From Dactylonectria macrodidyma (lineage: Eukaryota > Ascomycota > Sordariomycetes > Hypocreales > Nectriaceae): 64,000 nucleotides of DNA. Positions 42,379 through 53,129 of the stretch are shown here, one piece after another (position 1 is the stretch's first letter; each line of letters begins with the position of its first letter). Where the stretch lies: contig JAGMUV010000003.1 of the NCBI GenBank assembly GCA_020744425.1, forward strand, positions 3,844,001 through 3,908,000. The letters are read 5' to 3'. Position numbers and translations under genes: made by a program. The notes under the pieces were generated by a model. That model ran no database searches. It was not told the origin of the DNA and worked only from the letters and a program-made list of their open reading frames with translations.

Positions 42379-43920
42379 ATGATCGGTACCTCATTCCCGG
42401 AATGGATCTTTATCCGCGTCTCGATCCTCTTCTTCCAGTACACACCGTTCGTCTACGCTGCAGCAATCATCATATTGTCTGCCATTCACAAGTCCGCAGT
42501 CTCGTCTTTCATTGTTACCTGGGTTCTCTCCGCGGTGCTCTTGGCTGAAGCGCTCTTTTATTTTCTCGTCTATCGTCCATACCTTGCCCGCCTCAAGCAA
42601 CATGCGCGTCATCCGGCGCCACTGTCCGCGACAGAACGGAGGGCCTTGTTCCAGCGATGCATGATCAACATCCCGAGAATCGAGTCATACCTGCAGGGCT
42701 GGTTTCTCGGTGCGCATCCTGATGAGATCCGGCGTGAAAATGTGAGGGAATTTCTCCTTTGGGCATTCTTCGAGCAAGGCCATGAGGCCACCAGCATTGG
42801 CGACGGCATTATTGAGGCGACAAGTCAAGAGCTCGACGAGCTCATCTTGATGATCGAGCAGAAGCTTGGGCGTTCATTCAAGGAAGGTTATGGGAATGCT
42901 CAGAGTCTTCGTCTCACACTGGACAATGTCGAGTCCTCCTACCGAAGTCTTCTGTGGTACATCATCGTCTTCTTCGTCGACCAAATCACCCACTTGGCCT
43001 TTCTCTGGCATGGTTTCGAATACTACCACAAGAGCCGGGACAATGCAGCACGTGTCTTCCCTCCACGCCCTCAAGAGTTTTTCGGAGGACGGCAGTCTCC
43101 TTCGCCGCAGCTAAGCTACTGGTATCGCCCTCACTCAGCTGAGGACAAGCTCCCAGTAGTCTTTTTTCACGGCATTGGTATTGGATTATGGACATATGTT
43201 GGGTTTCTCGCGAAATTGGCTGGAACAAAAAGGAACGAAAGAGGTAATATTGGTGTCATCGCCCTTGAGGTGTTGCCAGTGTCATTCCGCCTCACATCTC
43301 CAGTCCTCAGCAAGACGGAATTCCTGGAACAGATCACCACCATCATCGACCACCACTATTGGCAAGAGTTTTCAGTAGTATCACACTCCTACGGTTCTGT
43401 CCTCACAACGCACATGCTTCACTCTCACAGCCTCCACCACCGCATCCCCTCTGTTACTTTGATCGATCCAGTGACCATTGCACTCCACCTCCCTCATGTT
43501 GCCTACAATTTCACACGACGGCAGCCCAAGATGGCCAATGAATGGCAGTTGTGGTACTTTGCGAGTACCGATCCGGCTGTGGCACTCTGTTTAGGACGCT
43601 TCTTCTTCTGGCGGGAAAACATCTTGTGGAAAGATGAGCTGATGGTGTCCCAGAGCGGCGGATGCAAGACTGAGAGGAAAGTTGCAATAAGTCTGGCTGG
43701 TCGAGACTTGATAGTAGACACCATGGCGGTTTCAGATTACTTGGATGCAAACGAAGGGGCTAATGGCAACGATCTGAGCCGCGAAGGGACCGCTAGGCTG
43801 AGCGTGGTCATGTGGCCAAAGTTGGACCATGCCCAACTTTTCGACGACACTTCTGCAGCCGATGCAGTACTCCGCATGATCAGAACCAACTGCGAAGTCG
43901 ATAGGCCTGTGCTGCTGTAG
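42379..43920 (+). CDS. Alpha/beta hydrolase with N-terminal membrane segments
   Basis: This is a single-exon 513-aa protein of the alpha/beta-hydrolase fold. The N-terminus has two hydrophobic helices (about residues 10-35 and 40-62), so the enzyme is probably membrane anchored. The oxyanion segment VVFFHGIGIGLWTY lies at about residue 257. The nucleophile elbow is SHSYG with the serine at residue 337. The candidate acid is Asp in VTLIDPV (about 361) and the candidate histidine is in LDHAQLF near the C-terminus (about 490). Between anchor and fold is a helical domain with FEQGHEATSIGDG. Its substrate is unknown; related fungal enzymes are annotated as lipases or esterases without proof. The stop codon is only 72 bp from the stop of the convergent cupin gene. 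Confidence 0.88.
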   Translation: MIGTSFPEWIFIRVSILFFQYTPFVYAAAIIILSAIHKSAVSSFIVTWVLSAVLLAEALFYFLVYRPYLARLKQHARHPAPLSATERRALFQRCMINIPRIESYLQGWFLGAHPDEIRRENVREFLLWAFFEQGHEATSIGDGIIEATSQELDELILMIEQKLGRSFKEGYGNAQSLRLTLDNVESSYRSLLWYIIVFFVDQITHLAFLWHGFEYYHKSRDNAARVFPPRPQEFFGGRQSPSPQLSYWYRPHSAEDKLPVVFFHGIGIGLWTYVGFLAKLAGTKRNERGNIGVIALEVLPVSFRLTSPVLSKTEFLEQITTIIDHHYWQEFSVVSHSYGSVLTTHMLHSHSLHHRIPSVTLIDPVTIALHLPHVAYNFTRRQPKMANEWQLWYFASTDPAVALCLGRFFFWRENILWKDELMVSQSGGCKTERKVAISLAGRDLIVDTMAVSDYLDANEGANGNDLSREGTARLSVVMWPKLDHAQLFDDTSAADAVLRMIRTNCEVDRPVLL

Positions 43921-43992
43921 TGGATGACTGCTGCGGAAAATTGGAAGGAAGAGCTGTGCTAGATATTTGCGTACACAGCCATACTCAGACTT

Positions 43993-44606
43993 CTAGTTGC
44001 GGACTGTGACCATGTCGCCTCCCCAATCAGCCAGGTCGGCGCCGATAGGATGAGGGCCGCTTTGGATCATGAGCCAGACAACATCTTCTTCAGTCTCATT
44101 TCTTACCTGGTGTTCTGTCCAGGCGGGAATGAAGGCAAAGTCACCAGGGGATAATTCGTGGTCCTTCAATTCCATGCCCAACCCCTGGTTCACTGTGAGA
44201 ATTCCATTTCCAGAGACAGCATAGACAATGGCATCTGAAAGAGTTGTCAGTTTGCTTCCTGCAGGTTGAATTGCTATCAAGAATCTGCATACCTTGTTCG
44301 CTATTGTGTCGAATAGTTGAGGTAGCTTTGGGTCGAGTAGTGAGGACTGCATATTCTAATTAGCATTACGTCCGCGTCTGGCTTTGAGGCATGAGGACAG
44401 ATGGCAAGCTGACGGGCGTCCCAGCTTAAGAAATTCTTACCTGAGGCACACATCTTGTCGCATTTGTTGACGATAGCCTCCCGATGAATAACAGGCCCCT
44501 CAACAGTCGGGTGAGCCGGCTCGAGCTGCTTTGCACGGGTAATTCGGGTCGCCGAGGGCATGATCATCGGAAGGATCTCATGGATGAACGGTATCAATGA
44601 CGCCAT
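43993..44606 (-). CDS. Cupin-domain protein
   Basis: This is a 153-aa single-cupin protein. Exons are 44606-44441, 44346-44293 and 44234-43993, with in-phase GT-AG introns; the middle exon is only 54 nt. Motif 1 is spread across exons 2 and 3 (IRHNSEQD then AIVYAVSGNGIL) and motif 2 is PGDFAFIPAWTEHQVRN, with the second-motif His and Asn expected of a metal-binding cupin. Small cupins of this type are diverse: some are enzymes of sugar or aromatic metabolism, others are storage or regulatory. No substrate is evident. There is no signal peptide, so a cytosolic location is likely. It converges with the alpha/beta hydrolase, and the two 3' UTRs probably overlap. Confidence 0.88.
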
Positions 44607-46083
44607 GATAGATGTAGTAGTTGAGTTGTTGGAGGATGAAGCTTTGAGCGGTGAATAGGAATGACTGAATGAGAACCCAACTTGGCAAAGCGGATGTACA
44701 GAATGGGGCAGGAAGTCGGGTTGGCAGACTTCGGGTGAGGCAGTTCAATGACGCCCCAGGTGGATGAGATAATTAAGAACGTTGGGAGCTGGCAGGTTTG
44801 ACAGTTGAGGGGTAGGTAGATACGAGCTGATAATCGAATCTGTGAAATGTCGAGAGATGAGGTTATTCCCAGGTGTGAGGCTTGTGAGCCTTGTTGCACA
44901 AGTGGCGTAAGTGGCGTTGAGAAGGTTAGATCACGCGAGCAATATTATGCGATATGAGAATACGTAGATAAAGCGACCACGGAATGGCAACAGAAAGAGT
45001 ACAGCGGAGCCGGTGTAGGGGTTGGTGTAGAAGGCCGAGCAAATGGTGAGGAAAGCGAAATGATGTGGTGAATCAAAGGGGCAAATTGGCGACATCGATG
45101 ATGATGGGTGCCAACTCCCAGGCCAGCAGCGGGTACGTACTCTAGCGTAATCCGCACTGGTGATGGCTTCGCGGGGATGGGCATGGATACAGCGATATAG
45201 AGTATTCTCCGCACCCGGACCCCGCTGGTTCGCTTAGTTGCATGGAGTCTCAACTGATGCCAGCCAAGTCAAAGTAGGATGTTTTCCATCTCTATTCCCA
45301 TCTCTGCCTACCTAATAGGGATCGGAGTTGGGGCTACAGTGTTGAGATCCTGGCTGATAAATGCCAAATGCCAAGCAGTATTCATGGACGAACCCAGCAA
45401 TAAGAGCCCGGAACCGGAAGCTGGATGCCAAAGCGAGCTAAGAATAGCGCAACACCTACATTCGGGACGGAGACATCCTTGCGAGGTGCATCTCCAGGAT
45501 GTTTTCCCTCGTCACAGAAGTGAGGGAAGTTCAGTGGCCGTGGCAGTCCCATAAGTTTTGACTTCTACCTACCGTATCTATGCATGATATGATCTCCACT
45601 GGAAAATTCCCAATTATGTCGAATATTCACCTAGCAAGCGGCGTCGATCTGGAATTCATGTGACGCGATTTTGGGTGGCTGGATGCTCCCAAAAGTGGTG
45701 ACGACCCCGCCAAACCAAAACGCCCACCATTACTAAGGCGGTACAACTTCAACTGTCGGACAATATCTGGCGCGTCTTGCAACTTTTCCACGTCACTTCA
45801 ATGTCGCCAATACTCGACCCCCAAGCTCGTCGCCTTCAGCGAGTATAGAACCACCGACGACAATCAAGAATTGTCTTGACTCTCGGGGCCAACAGTAACA
45901 ATGATCCCTCTGGCCTCTGGCCCCTCGCTCGCTTGTTTCCACGTTTCAATCGTCACATGCCCAGATTTGAAGTGAACGAACTGCCACTGTCAGGTCAATC
46001 CCAAGCCTGCCATCTTGACTCAACTTCGACACCCTGTTGTTGCCCCAACACAAAATTTAAAACATCAGGACCTGTCATAAACG
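44607..46083. other. Divergent intergenic region, 1.5 kb
   Basis: This holds the promoters of the cupin gene (-) and the F-box gene (+). A 91-codon frame at 45279-45554 begins with a hydrophobic stretch (ISAYLIGIGVGATVL) but the rest is not convincing. Other frames lack support. Confidence 0.4.
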
Positions 46084-47692
46084 ATGGAGGAGACACCGAC
46101 TTCTACAATGGAGCCATCTCCTTCGCGCGCTGCTTCCCCCACCGCTTCTCCGCCCTCAGCTACCGGTTGTCGACTCCTCACCCTGCCCCCCGAGTTGATT
46201 GACACCATCATCTTCCATCTCTCACCGTTCGATGTGGCTTCATTATCCGTGACTTGCCAGACTCTGCGAAAACATGCACTCTCTGACGTCATATGGTATC
46301 CCCTCGTCCAGGAGAACGTCCCCGGCTTGACCCTAACCAGCCCGGCCCCGTGCGCCAGTTACCATGAGCTCTACGCCGCTCACCATCTTGTGTGGTTTCT
46401 TCCGCGGTACAAGATCTGGTTCTGCGACCGCGAGCTCATGGGAAAGCTCATCATCGTTCGGTATGACCCCCGCAGGGGCTGCATCGAAGGATATCAGTTG
46501 CTCGCCGGTAAGAACCGGACGACGTATCAGCACTGGCCGGCAGAACACCATGTCTTCATCCACAACTTTGAACCTCGAGTCGCGCTTCATCTCGACAAGC
46601 CCGTGATTCAGTTTCGTATTAAACCTCCTGGGCATGACGGGGGATTTTCCAAGCGGCCTGGAGCCAACCGCTTTGCCGACGAGATCCCTATGGAGTTGGA
46701 CGACAGGTTTGGGGCAATGTTTAGCAATTTCCTTCTAGCCCGCCCACTTGATCCAGAGGCCGCGGATGCAAAACTTGCATCTGATTACCCTTACGGAAAC
46801 ATCTGGCCGCCGCCGGCTCTTCCGGCTCGCCACCACATATCCGGAGGCTTTGAAGGGCGAGACAGGATCAGACTGGACCCCAGCGATCGCCCACAATGTC
46901 GTTCCCAGGTCTCAGACCAAACTTTCCGGATACGCCATTGGCTGGAGATGGCAGGAAGTCCCCGAGCACCGGGCATTGTCTTGGCACCTCCAGGTACTTT
47001 CGACAGTGTTGGTGTTGGGAACGTCTTGAGAGGAATGCAATTTGAAAATGCACTGGCGGGAGGTGCTGGGTTGACTGGAGGCATGACAGGGATTCACTTG
47101 GGAGAGGAAGTCATCTCCTACTCAACAGTCGATCCGGCTCTTTACACACCGACAGCCCTCAAACCATGGCGAGGGATCTGGGTTGGCGACTACAGCGGCC
47201 ACGGCTGCGAGTTTCTCTTGGTCCATCAGCCTGACGATCCACCTGCGACGGATGATGAGCTCAGTCTTGAACGCACCGACACCGAAACGGACGAAGATTG
47301 GGAGGCCAGAAGAACTGATGCCCGGATCTACCGCGGGCGTTTAGAAGCCATCAAGCTCACAGGTGACCCTAATGTGCCCCGTGGAGAACATACTTTTATC
47401 GTCGACGACTTGGGCCCTGATGGCCACATTGGAGACGCCACCGAACCGCCGTTTGCTGGTGTTCGAATGGTACGAAGCCGAGGCCATGTAGCTGAGACGG
47501 ACTTTATTGGAGGTGAGACCAGCTTTTGAGCCTCCAATCTACGGGAAGATGCTGACGAGGTGCTCGCTAATAGATAACTTCATCGACAGCCAGCTTTTCT
47601 TGATCAGTCACGATCGACTGGCCCAATACTGGGTCGGCGGACACATAAGCTTCTTTGAGCGGGTAGACGTTGACAGATTCCTAAAGCCTTAA
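46084..47692 (+). CDS. F-box protein of the FBXO31 type
   Basis: An F-box protein acts as the substrate receptor of an SCF (Skp1-Cul1) ubiquitin ligase. Exons are 46084-47512 and 47574-47692, joined through a split Asp codon, giving 515 aa. The F-box is at about residues 30-75, with LTLPPELIDTIIFHLSPFDV. The downstream domain has WRGIWVGDYSGHGCEFLLV and IKLTGDPNVPRGEHTF, which match the pattern of the FBXO31 substrate-binding beta-barrel (GDPN.P motif), and ends in QYWVGGHISFFERVDVDRFL. In animals FBXO31 targets cyclin D1 and proteins with C-terminal amides; fungal members are little studied, so the substrate is unknown. The second exon supplies the last strands of the domain, so leaving out the intron would truncate it. 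Confidence 0.86.
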
Positions 47693-48112
47693 GGCTATGG
47701 GGACGCGGCACATTTGGGTTGGTTGATACCGTGGCGCAGCAGGTGACTTGAATATGTTTTTGAGAAGTCTAATGCGGCCAGCCCTGCGGCCCTATTACCT
47801 ATTACCCTCGACTCTTTAACCTTATGAGCCGTCAGAGGTGGAATCATGGAAATGGCGAACCCAAAATACCCACAGCATGAACCGTAACGGTATGTCGACC
47901 AGCGGGTATGAAAAACTCTTCTATGTTTTCTGTCCTAGTCTATAAAACAGCAAGTTACCCTGTTTACCCTCACTCGGCAAACTAACCCAGGACCCATTAA
48001 CACACGTTCTGGGTGCGCTCTGGCAACTTCACGCAGCTCCCATCAGCACAACTCTGAGTGCGCTCACTTGACTGACAACGGTCATTTTCTCATTTACATC
48101 ATAACCTGCAAG
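47693..48112. other. Intergenic spacer
   Basis: About 420 bp between same-strand genes. The frame of the next gene is open upstream to a TTG but has no earlier ATG. I saw nothing else. Confidence 0.4.
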
Positions 48113-48748
48113 ATGGCACCAGCAATCAACTTGACGGAAATGTCTCTCTTCAGTCGCTCCATGGAATCGCCACAAAACCAAACCGAATCTTACCCAAAGG
48201 ATGACATCAATCTCTTCACCGTCTCCGGCAGCACAGCTGAAACCGTCCTAGTCTGGGGCATCCTCGCCTTTTGCTTCGGCTCACTTATCGGCCCCGTCGT
48301 GGTCGACATGATCCGCAAGCATCGTACCGGTGAGCTGCAAGAGTCGGGCCGTAATATTGGCTCGCTGTGTCTGCTCGTCCTCAAGGCTCCCTTCATGCTC
48401 TTCTCCCGCAAAAACATGTCCGCCGCTTGGATCTGGTTCACAGACCTATTTCGCAATGCCGAGAACAAGAGGCGCAATTCCAACAAGAACGCGGAATTGT
48501 CGCTCGGGCGGCAATTTGACAACGATGCTGTTATCTCGCGCTTGTCTGTCAAGCCTTCTACGATCGAAACCGAAACAGGAACGACCACATCGGATTCAGA
48601 CAACACGGCAAGACTTGCCCATGGCGGTGACAACAACGACAATGTGACGGCTGGACAGACCTCCGCCAGCCTAGATGACACTTCTGTTGCTTCTTCTGCT
48701 GTTTTGACGCAAGCGGTGACGGTTGCCGCGGTTGGAGGGATAGTTTAG
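48113..48748 (+). CDS. Small single-pass membrane protein
   Basis: This is a 212-aa hypothetical protein from the ATG at 48113 in the context AAGATGGCA. The sequence has a polar N-terminal 45 residues with putative N-glycosylation sites, one clear hydrophobic segment (VLVWGILAFCFGSLIGPVVV) at about residues 46-65, and then a basic patch MIRKHRTGEL. A second weaker hydrophobic stretch (LCLLVLKAPFMLFS) follows at about 83-96. The remainder is hydrophilic, Ser/Thr/Asn-rich and presumably cytosolic, ending in a weakly hydrophobic tail. No family is recognised. The single-exon frame and typical start context support a gene. Confidence 0.6.
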   Translation: MAPAINLTEMSLFSRSMESPQNQTESYPKDDINLFTVSGSTAETVLVWGILAFCFGSLIGPVVVDMIRKHRTGELQESGRNIGSLCLLVLKAPFMLFSRKNMSAAWIWFTDLFRNAENKRRNSNKNAELSLGRQFDNDAVISRLSVKPSTIETETGTTTSDSDNTARLAHGGDNNDNVTAGQTSASLDDTSVASSAVLTQAVTVAAVGGIV

Positions 48749-50629
48749 GCCACGAGCAATTGCTGGGTGATTTCCGACCCCATGAGTCCATCAAGGTTTG
48801 CGGGCAGAACAGGCGTATATGGGCGGCTTGGAAAACATGAAGGTATAGGGGAGGAACAATGTGTTTGGAAACTCAGAACCAGTCCTAGCGATTTGGTCTT
48901 TGTCAAGACACTATGATAAACGGCGCTATAAAGTTAGGGTGGTCGTGTCGAGATACGGTGCAATACAATACTCGATGATCAGAGTGAGCTTGGAACCGAG
49001 ACCCAAACTGTGTGGACGGTGTTCAATTCCTAGTCGGGTGATGGGCTTGACTGAAATTGGGACGATGAGATTTTTCAGTCGCAAAGTAAGCGTTTAGCAC
49101 AGGATCAGTTCAGAAGACACAACTTATACATACTACGGATCTGCAGATGGACAGCGTGAATGGTGGGACCCATCTCGGGGTAGTTGTGGATCAAAACCGG
49201 GCTTGGCACATCGGAGGGCCGGGATTTGGCCGGGACAAGGGCGGGTCCGAGATGGAACGAGACGGACAATGGGGATTATCATGTCGCAGTGGATCAGGTA
49301 GCGATAACTTTTCTGAGCCCATATCAACCGTGCTATACCAGGAACTTGATGTGAGACTTGATCTGGGGAACCATTGCTGCAGGATCCAAAGCTGGGATGG
49401 ACACCAGCAAGCGATTACGAAGGTGCATGTCGGTAGGTACTCGGTGCAAGGGAGGCCGGACTGGTTCCCAGGACAGAATACGGTTATCGGGCGATAGCCG
49501 ACTTTCTATCACAAGATGATTTCGGCACTCAAAGACATGGGATATTAAAATGCATAAATAGACTTTTGCGACCGGGCGTCGGTCGACCTGGCCGGCGTTC
49601 TTCTATATCTCGGGTATCTATCTGGCTGTTCCCGCGGCCCCGTCCCATCTGCCCGAGCTGTAGGTTCAGCGATTGTCCGATCAGATCGCGAGGAGAGGTG
49701 CGGCAGTTGGCGGGGAAAGGTATATGACAACTTTGTCGATGTGACGAGGGGCTACGGTGTAAAATCCAAGGTAAAGCTGGTATCTTGTACGTGTAGTCGC
49801 GAATCCCCGTGTCGTGTGTCGTCCCAGTACCTGAACAATCGGGTCCCCGAGGTCGCCGACCAGGTTTGAAATCGGGAGCCATGTCGATCTGCCCCGACTT
49901 CCGAGACGAAGGCTAAGATACAGATTGCCAGAACAGATTAGTTCCCCTCTATGATAACGAGGGGGGAAAGGGCATGGGTGTCCCTTTTTAGCGGTGGGCT
50001 TAGCACACTGTTGAGCTCCCGATTGGCAGCGGCCAGAACGTCAAGTGACGCTTATAACGGGATGGCTTCCAGCGGCAACCGTCGGGGGAAACACGATTAA
50101 TGTTACGTTTTATTTCGCGGTAGCCGAGTCTGAACTTGTTTGATGAATTGAATATCCCGGGGGCTAGTAGGTCTACACACTGTACACGTGCACCACGCGT
50201 TCACCGCTTTGCTTCTTCATTACACGGTAATTTACTTGGGGTAGTGCGAGGTTGATTCAGTTGCTTTGTGAGTTGAAGCTATAAGAGCCCACCCGGCCCC
50301 GCCACGCGGCGCTGACGCCCTTCCCGTCGTCACCCATTGCCTCCGAGAATTTCCCCGTTCCCTATCAACCACTCCTTATACGTCGATACACCACGCGTCG
50401 CCAGTGAGGGCATCACCAGTCAAGGGATTGAATTACTGCACGATTGTCTTTCTTTCTTTTTCTTAAGCGTTGGAGTTGACGACGACGGCTCTTGTCTGTC
50501 TTGGTCTTTCTGTGGCAACTTCCCGATTCGGCGTTGCTTGACCGTGTCATCTGATGCTGGGCTGTTCTGGCTATCATTGCCACCAGCATCTTAACCTCAC
50601 CTCATCTCACGTCAACACGATTATACACC
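48749..50629. other. 1.9-kb intergenic region, no gene seen
   Basis: Both flanking genes run on the plus strand, so this includes a 3' UTR and the sulfite oxidase promoter. The frames at 49147-49497 (+) and 49529-49882 (-) have ATG starts but no codon bias or motif. A pyrimidine-rich tract near 50445-50465 may be part of the leader. Confidence 0.4.
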
Positions 50630-52666
50630 ATGTCTGTATCCGGGCTGTCACCAGTAGCGCGGCGGCTGCCATGTCGACCGTGGCAGCAACCGTGTTGCAA
50701 TTTGCTCAATGGCCCGGCGAGGGCGCAGGCTCGTCGCCGACTCTTCAGTTCGACGCCGTTGAATAAGACAAACACCAAGTCAAAGACACGGCCTACCGCA
50801 TCTTCTTCTACTTCGTCTTCTTCTTTTCCAAACCCATCCTTTTCATCACGGCGAAACATCCAAAGCATCACTCTCGTCACCGGCGCTGCCTCCCTCTTCC
50901 TGGCCTTCAGTCTACTTCACGCTCCTCCAGCCCAGTGCGACTCACCTGCGCAACCCTCAGACTCGCAACACCATGGCCGCGATCCCAACCTGCCGCGGAT
51001 CCGCATCGCTGAGGTCCGCAAGCACGACGGCAGATCGGCGCATCCCTGGGTCATATACGGCGACCGGGTCTACGACATCACCGACTGGATCGCCGGCCAC
51101 CCGGGAGGCGAGGTGATCCTGCGGGCGGCGGGCGGCTCCATCGAGCCGTACTGGGACATCTTCTCGATCCACAAGACGCAGTACATTTACGACATCCTCG
51201 GTCAGTTCCTCATCGGCTACGTCGACCCCGCCGACCTGGTCGATGGAAGGCCTATGCGCGAGGAGATCGAGGATCCCTTCTCCGACGACCCGGAGCGGCA
51301 TCCCGCCCTCATCACCATGACGGCCAAGCCGCGCAACGCCGAGACGCCCACGGATGCCATGACGGCCGACTTTCTGACCCCCAATGACCTCTTCTACGTC
51401 CGCAATCACATGTGGGTTCCCACCATCCCCGACGACCCGGACCGGTACACCCTCACCGTCGAGCTCGAGGATGGGTCCGTAAAGGAGTATACACTCCGCG
51501 ACCTCAAGACGCGCTTCGCCGCCCACAAGGTCACCGCCGCCCTCCAGTGCTCGGGCAACCGCCGTCGCCACATGAGCGAGGGATCCGGCCGCAAGGCCAA
51601 CGGCCTTCCCTGGAACGTCGGCGCCATTTCCAACGCCTCGTGGGAGGGCGTCCTGCTCTCCGACGTGCTCGCCGACGCCGGCTTCGACGTCGCCTCGGGC
51701 ATCGCCGGCACCAGCGAGGCCAAGCATGTCCAGTTCTCCGGCCTCGAGGCCTACGGCGCCTCCATCCCTATCAAGAAGGCCATCGACCCCCAAGGCGACG
51801 TCCTGCTCGCCTACAGCATGAACGGCCAGGCCCTACCTCGCGACCACGGCTTCCCCCTGAGAGCCGTTGTCCCGGGCCACGTTGCCGCCCGCTCCGTCAA
51901 GTGGCTGAGCCATATCTCGCTCAGCGATGAGGAGAGCACGAGCCAGTGGCAGCGACGAGACTACAAGTGCTTCGGGCCCAACCAGACCCACGTCGACTGG
52001 GAGACTGCGCCTGCCATCCAAGAGATGCCCGTCCAGAGTGCTATCACGGGATGCAGACTCGGCGGATGGACTAAGCTTACTCCGCAAAACTCCCAGAACA
52101 ACCCGAGCGAGACCAATAAGACCAGCAAGACGAGCGAGGCCAGTAACGCAAAGCCAAGATACGCACAGCACGCCTCCCTCAGCGGCTACGCGTACTCTGG
52201 CGGCGGCCGCGCCATCGTTCGTGTCGACGTCTCCCTCGACGGCGGCAAGACCTGGTCCCAAGCCAAGATCCTGCCCGACTGCACCGCTCACGACGGCACC
52301 ACATCTCCGTGCTTCGGCCACGGTTCCTGGGCCTGGAGGCGCTGGAGATATGAGGGCCTGGTGCCGCTCGACGCCTTCAATAAGGTCCAGAAGCCTAGCA
52401 ACGACAACAAGGGCAACGGCGACAAGGACAAAGCCTCGTCGACCGCCCTGCTCCCCTACTCCAACCATCATCTCAGCGCCACCTTCGTCGTGAAAGCCAC
52501 CGACGAGGCCTACAACACCCAGCCCGAGAGCCACTCGGCTACTTGGAACCTCCGTGGCAACCTCGCCACCGCCTGGCACCGCCTCCAGGTCCGCTCCGAC
52601 AACCCGCCGCCCGCTGGCGGAGAGACGTATCCCGAAGACCCCTATGAGGGATGGGAGAACATTTAG
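50630..52666 (+). CDS. Mitochondrial sulfite oxidase (cytochrome b5 - molybdopterin)
   Basis: Sulfite oxidase turns sulfite into sulfate, passing electrons through heme to cytochrome c in the mitochondrial intermembrane space. This is a single-exon 678-aa protein. The first 70 residues are rich in Arg, Ser and Pro, as in a mitochondrial presequence, followed by a hydrophobic stretch at about 79-95 that could be a sorting signal. The cytochrome b5 domain (about 117-200) has HPGG with the heme His at residue 157 and the second heme ligand candidate at His181 in WDIFSIHKTQ. The molybdenum domain begins at LTPNDLFYVRNHMWVP; the Mo-ligating cysteine is in LQCSGNRR (residue 307). The C-terminal dimerisation domain contains VDVSLDGGKTW. 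A low-complexity insert (about residues 490-510) and a Lys/Asn-rich loop near 590-605 are additions to the usual family layout. Confidence 0.93.
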   Translation: MSVSGLSPVARRLPCRPWQQPCCNLLNGPARAQARRRLFSSTPLNKTNTKSKTRPTASSSTSSSSFPNPSFSSRRNIQSITLVTGAASLFLAFSLLHAPPAQCDSPAQPSDSQHHGRDPNLPRIRIAEVRKHDGRSAHPWVIYGDRVYDITDWIAGHPGGEVILRAAGGSIEPYWDIFSIHKTQYIYDILGQFLIGYVDPADLVDGRPMREEIEDPFSDDPERHPALITMTAKPRNAETPTDAMTADFLTPNDLFYVRNHMWVPTIPDDPDRYTLTVELEDGSVKEYTLRDLKTRFAAHKVTAALQCSGNRRRHMSEGSGRKANGLPWNVGAISNASWEGVLLSDVLADAGFDVASGIAGTSEAKHVQFSGLEAYGASIPIKKAIDPQGDVLLAYSMNGQALPRDHGFPLRAVVPGHVAARSVKWLSHISLSDEESTSQWQRRDYKCFGPNQTHVDWETAPAIQEMPVQSAITGCRLGGWTKLTPQNSQNNPSETNKTSKTSEASNAKPRYAQHASLSGYAYSGGGRAIVRVDVSLDGGKTWSQAKILPDCTAHDGTTSPCFGHGSWAWRRWRYEGLVPLDAFNKVQKPSNDNKGNGDKDKASSTALLPYSNHHLSATFVVKATDEAYNTQPESHSATWNLRGNLATAWHRLQVRSDNPPPAGGETYPEDPYEGWENI

Positions 52667-53129
52667 TACTAATCACTGTTGCAGCTTTGTCAAGGCGTTG
52701 GGGCCATCTGGAGTAACTGGGGTAGTCAGTCACGTTATGCCTGGCTTCTGTATTTAGCGTTCCCTTATCCATCACCATTGCCCTTTTGATTGCTCTCACC
52801 TCTTGAACGTAGAAAAAGTGTCTTCCAAAGCACCTACTTATCCATACCAGGTTCCATCCCCTGCCAGCTTACCATCACCAATATGGATACCTTTATGAAA
52901 TAAATTAGATTGGCACAGATATGCAGTCGTTTAATCAGAAATCAGCACCAGGACAACCTGCAACTGCAGCGTCAGGCGGTAATTAGTGTCTACCCATATC
53001 CCTTGCTCCATGAGTACATCCCTCCGAGACGTAGTATACAACAAACCCGTTCCGAAAGCTCCTGTATCCCCCGCCGGTCGAGATGCTCTATTTGTACAAT
53101 CGACACCCACACACTAACGTGCCGTGCGA
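52667..53129. other. Convergent spacer
   Basis: About 460 bp between two converging genes. An AAATAAA-type element near 52898-52906 could serve as a polyadenylation signal for sulfite oxidase. I saw nothing else. Confidence 0.4.

Noticed and set aside
45279..45554. A 91-codon frame with a hydrophobic start
   Set aside because: Only the first 20 residues look protein-like; the rest is without bias. Left as an unsupported frame in the spacer.
49147..49882. Two opposing frames of about 116 codons downstream of the small membrane protein
   Set aside because: Neither has recognisable sequence, and both have chance-like composition.
50957..52579. Long minus-strand open frames across sulfite oxidase (278 and 248 codons)
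   Set aside because: Same cause as above: they mirror a GC-rich sense gene, have Gly/Val/Arg-heavy composition and lack any motif.
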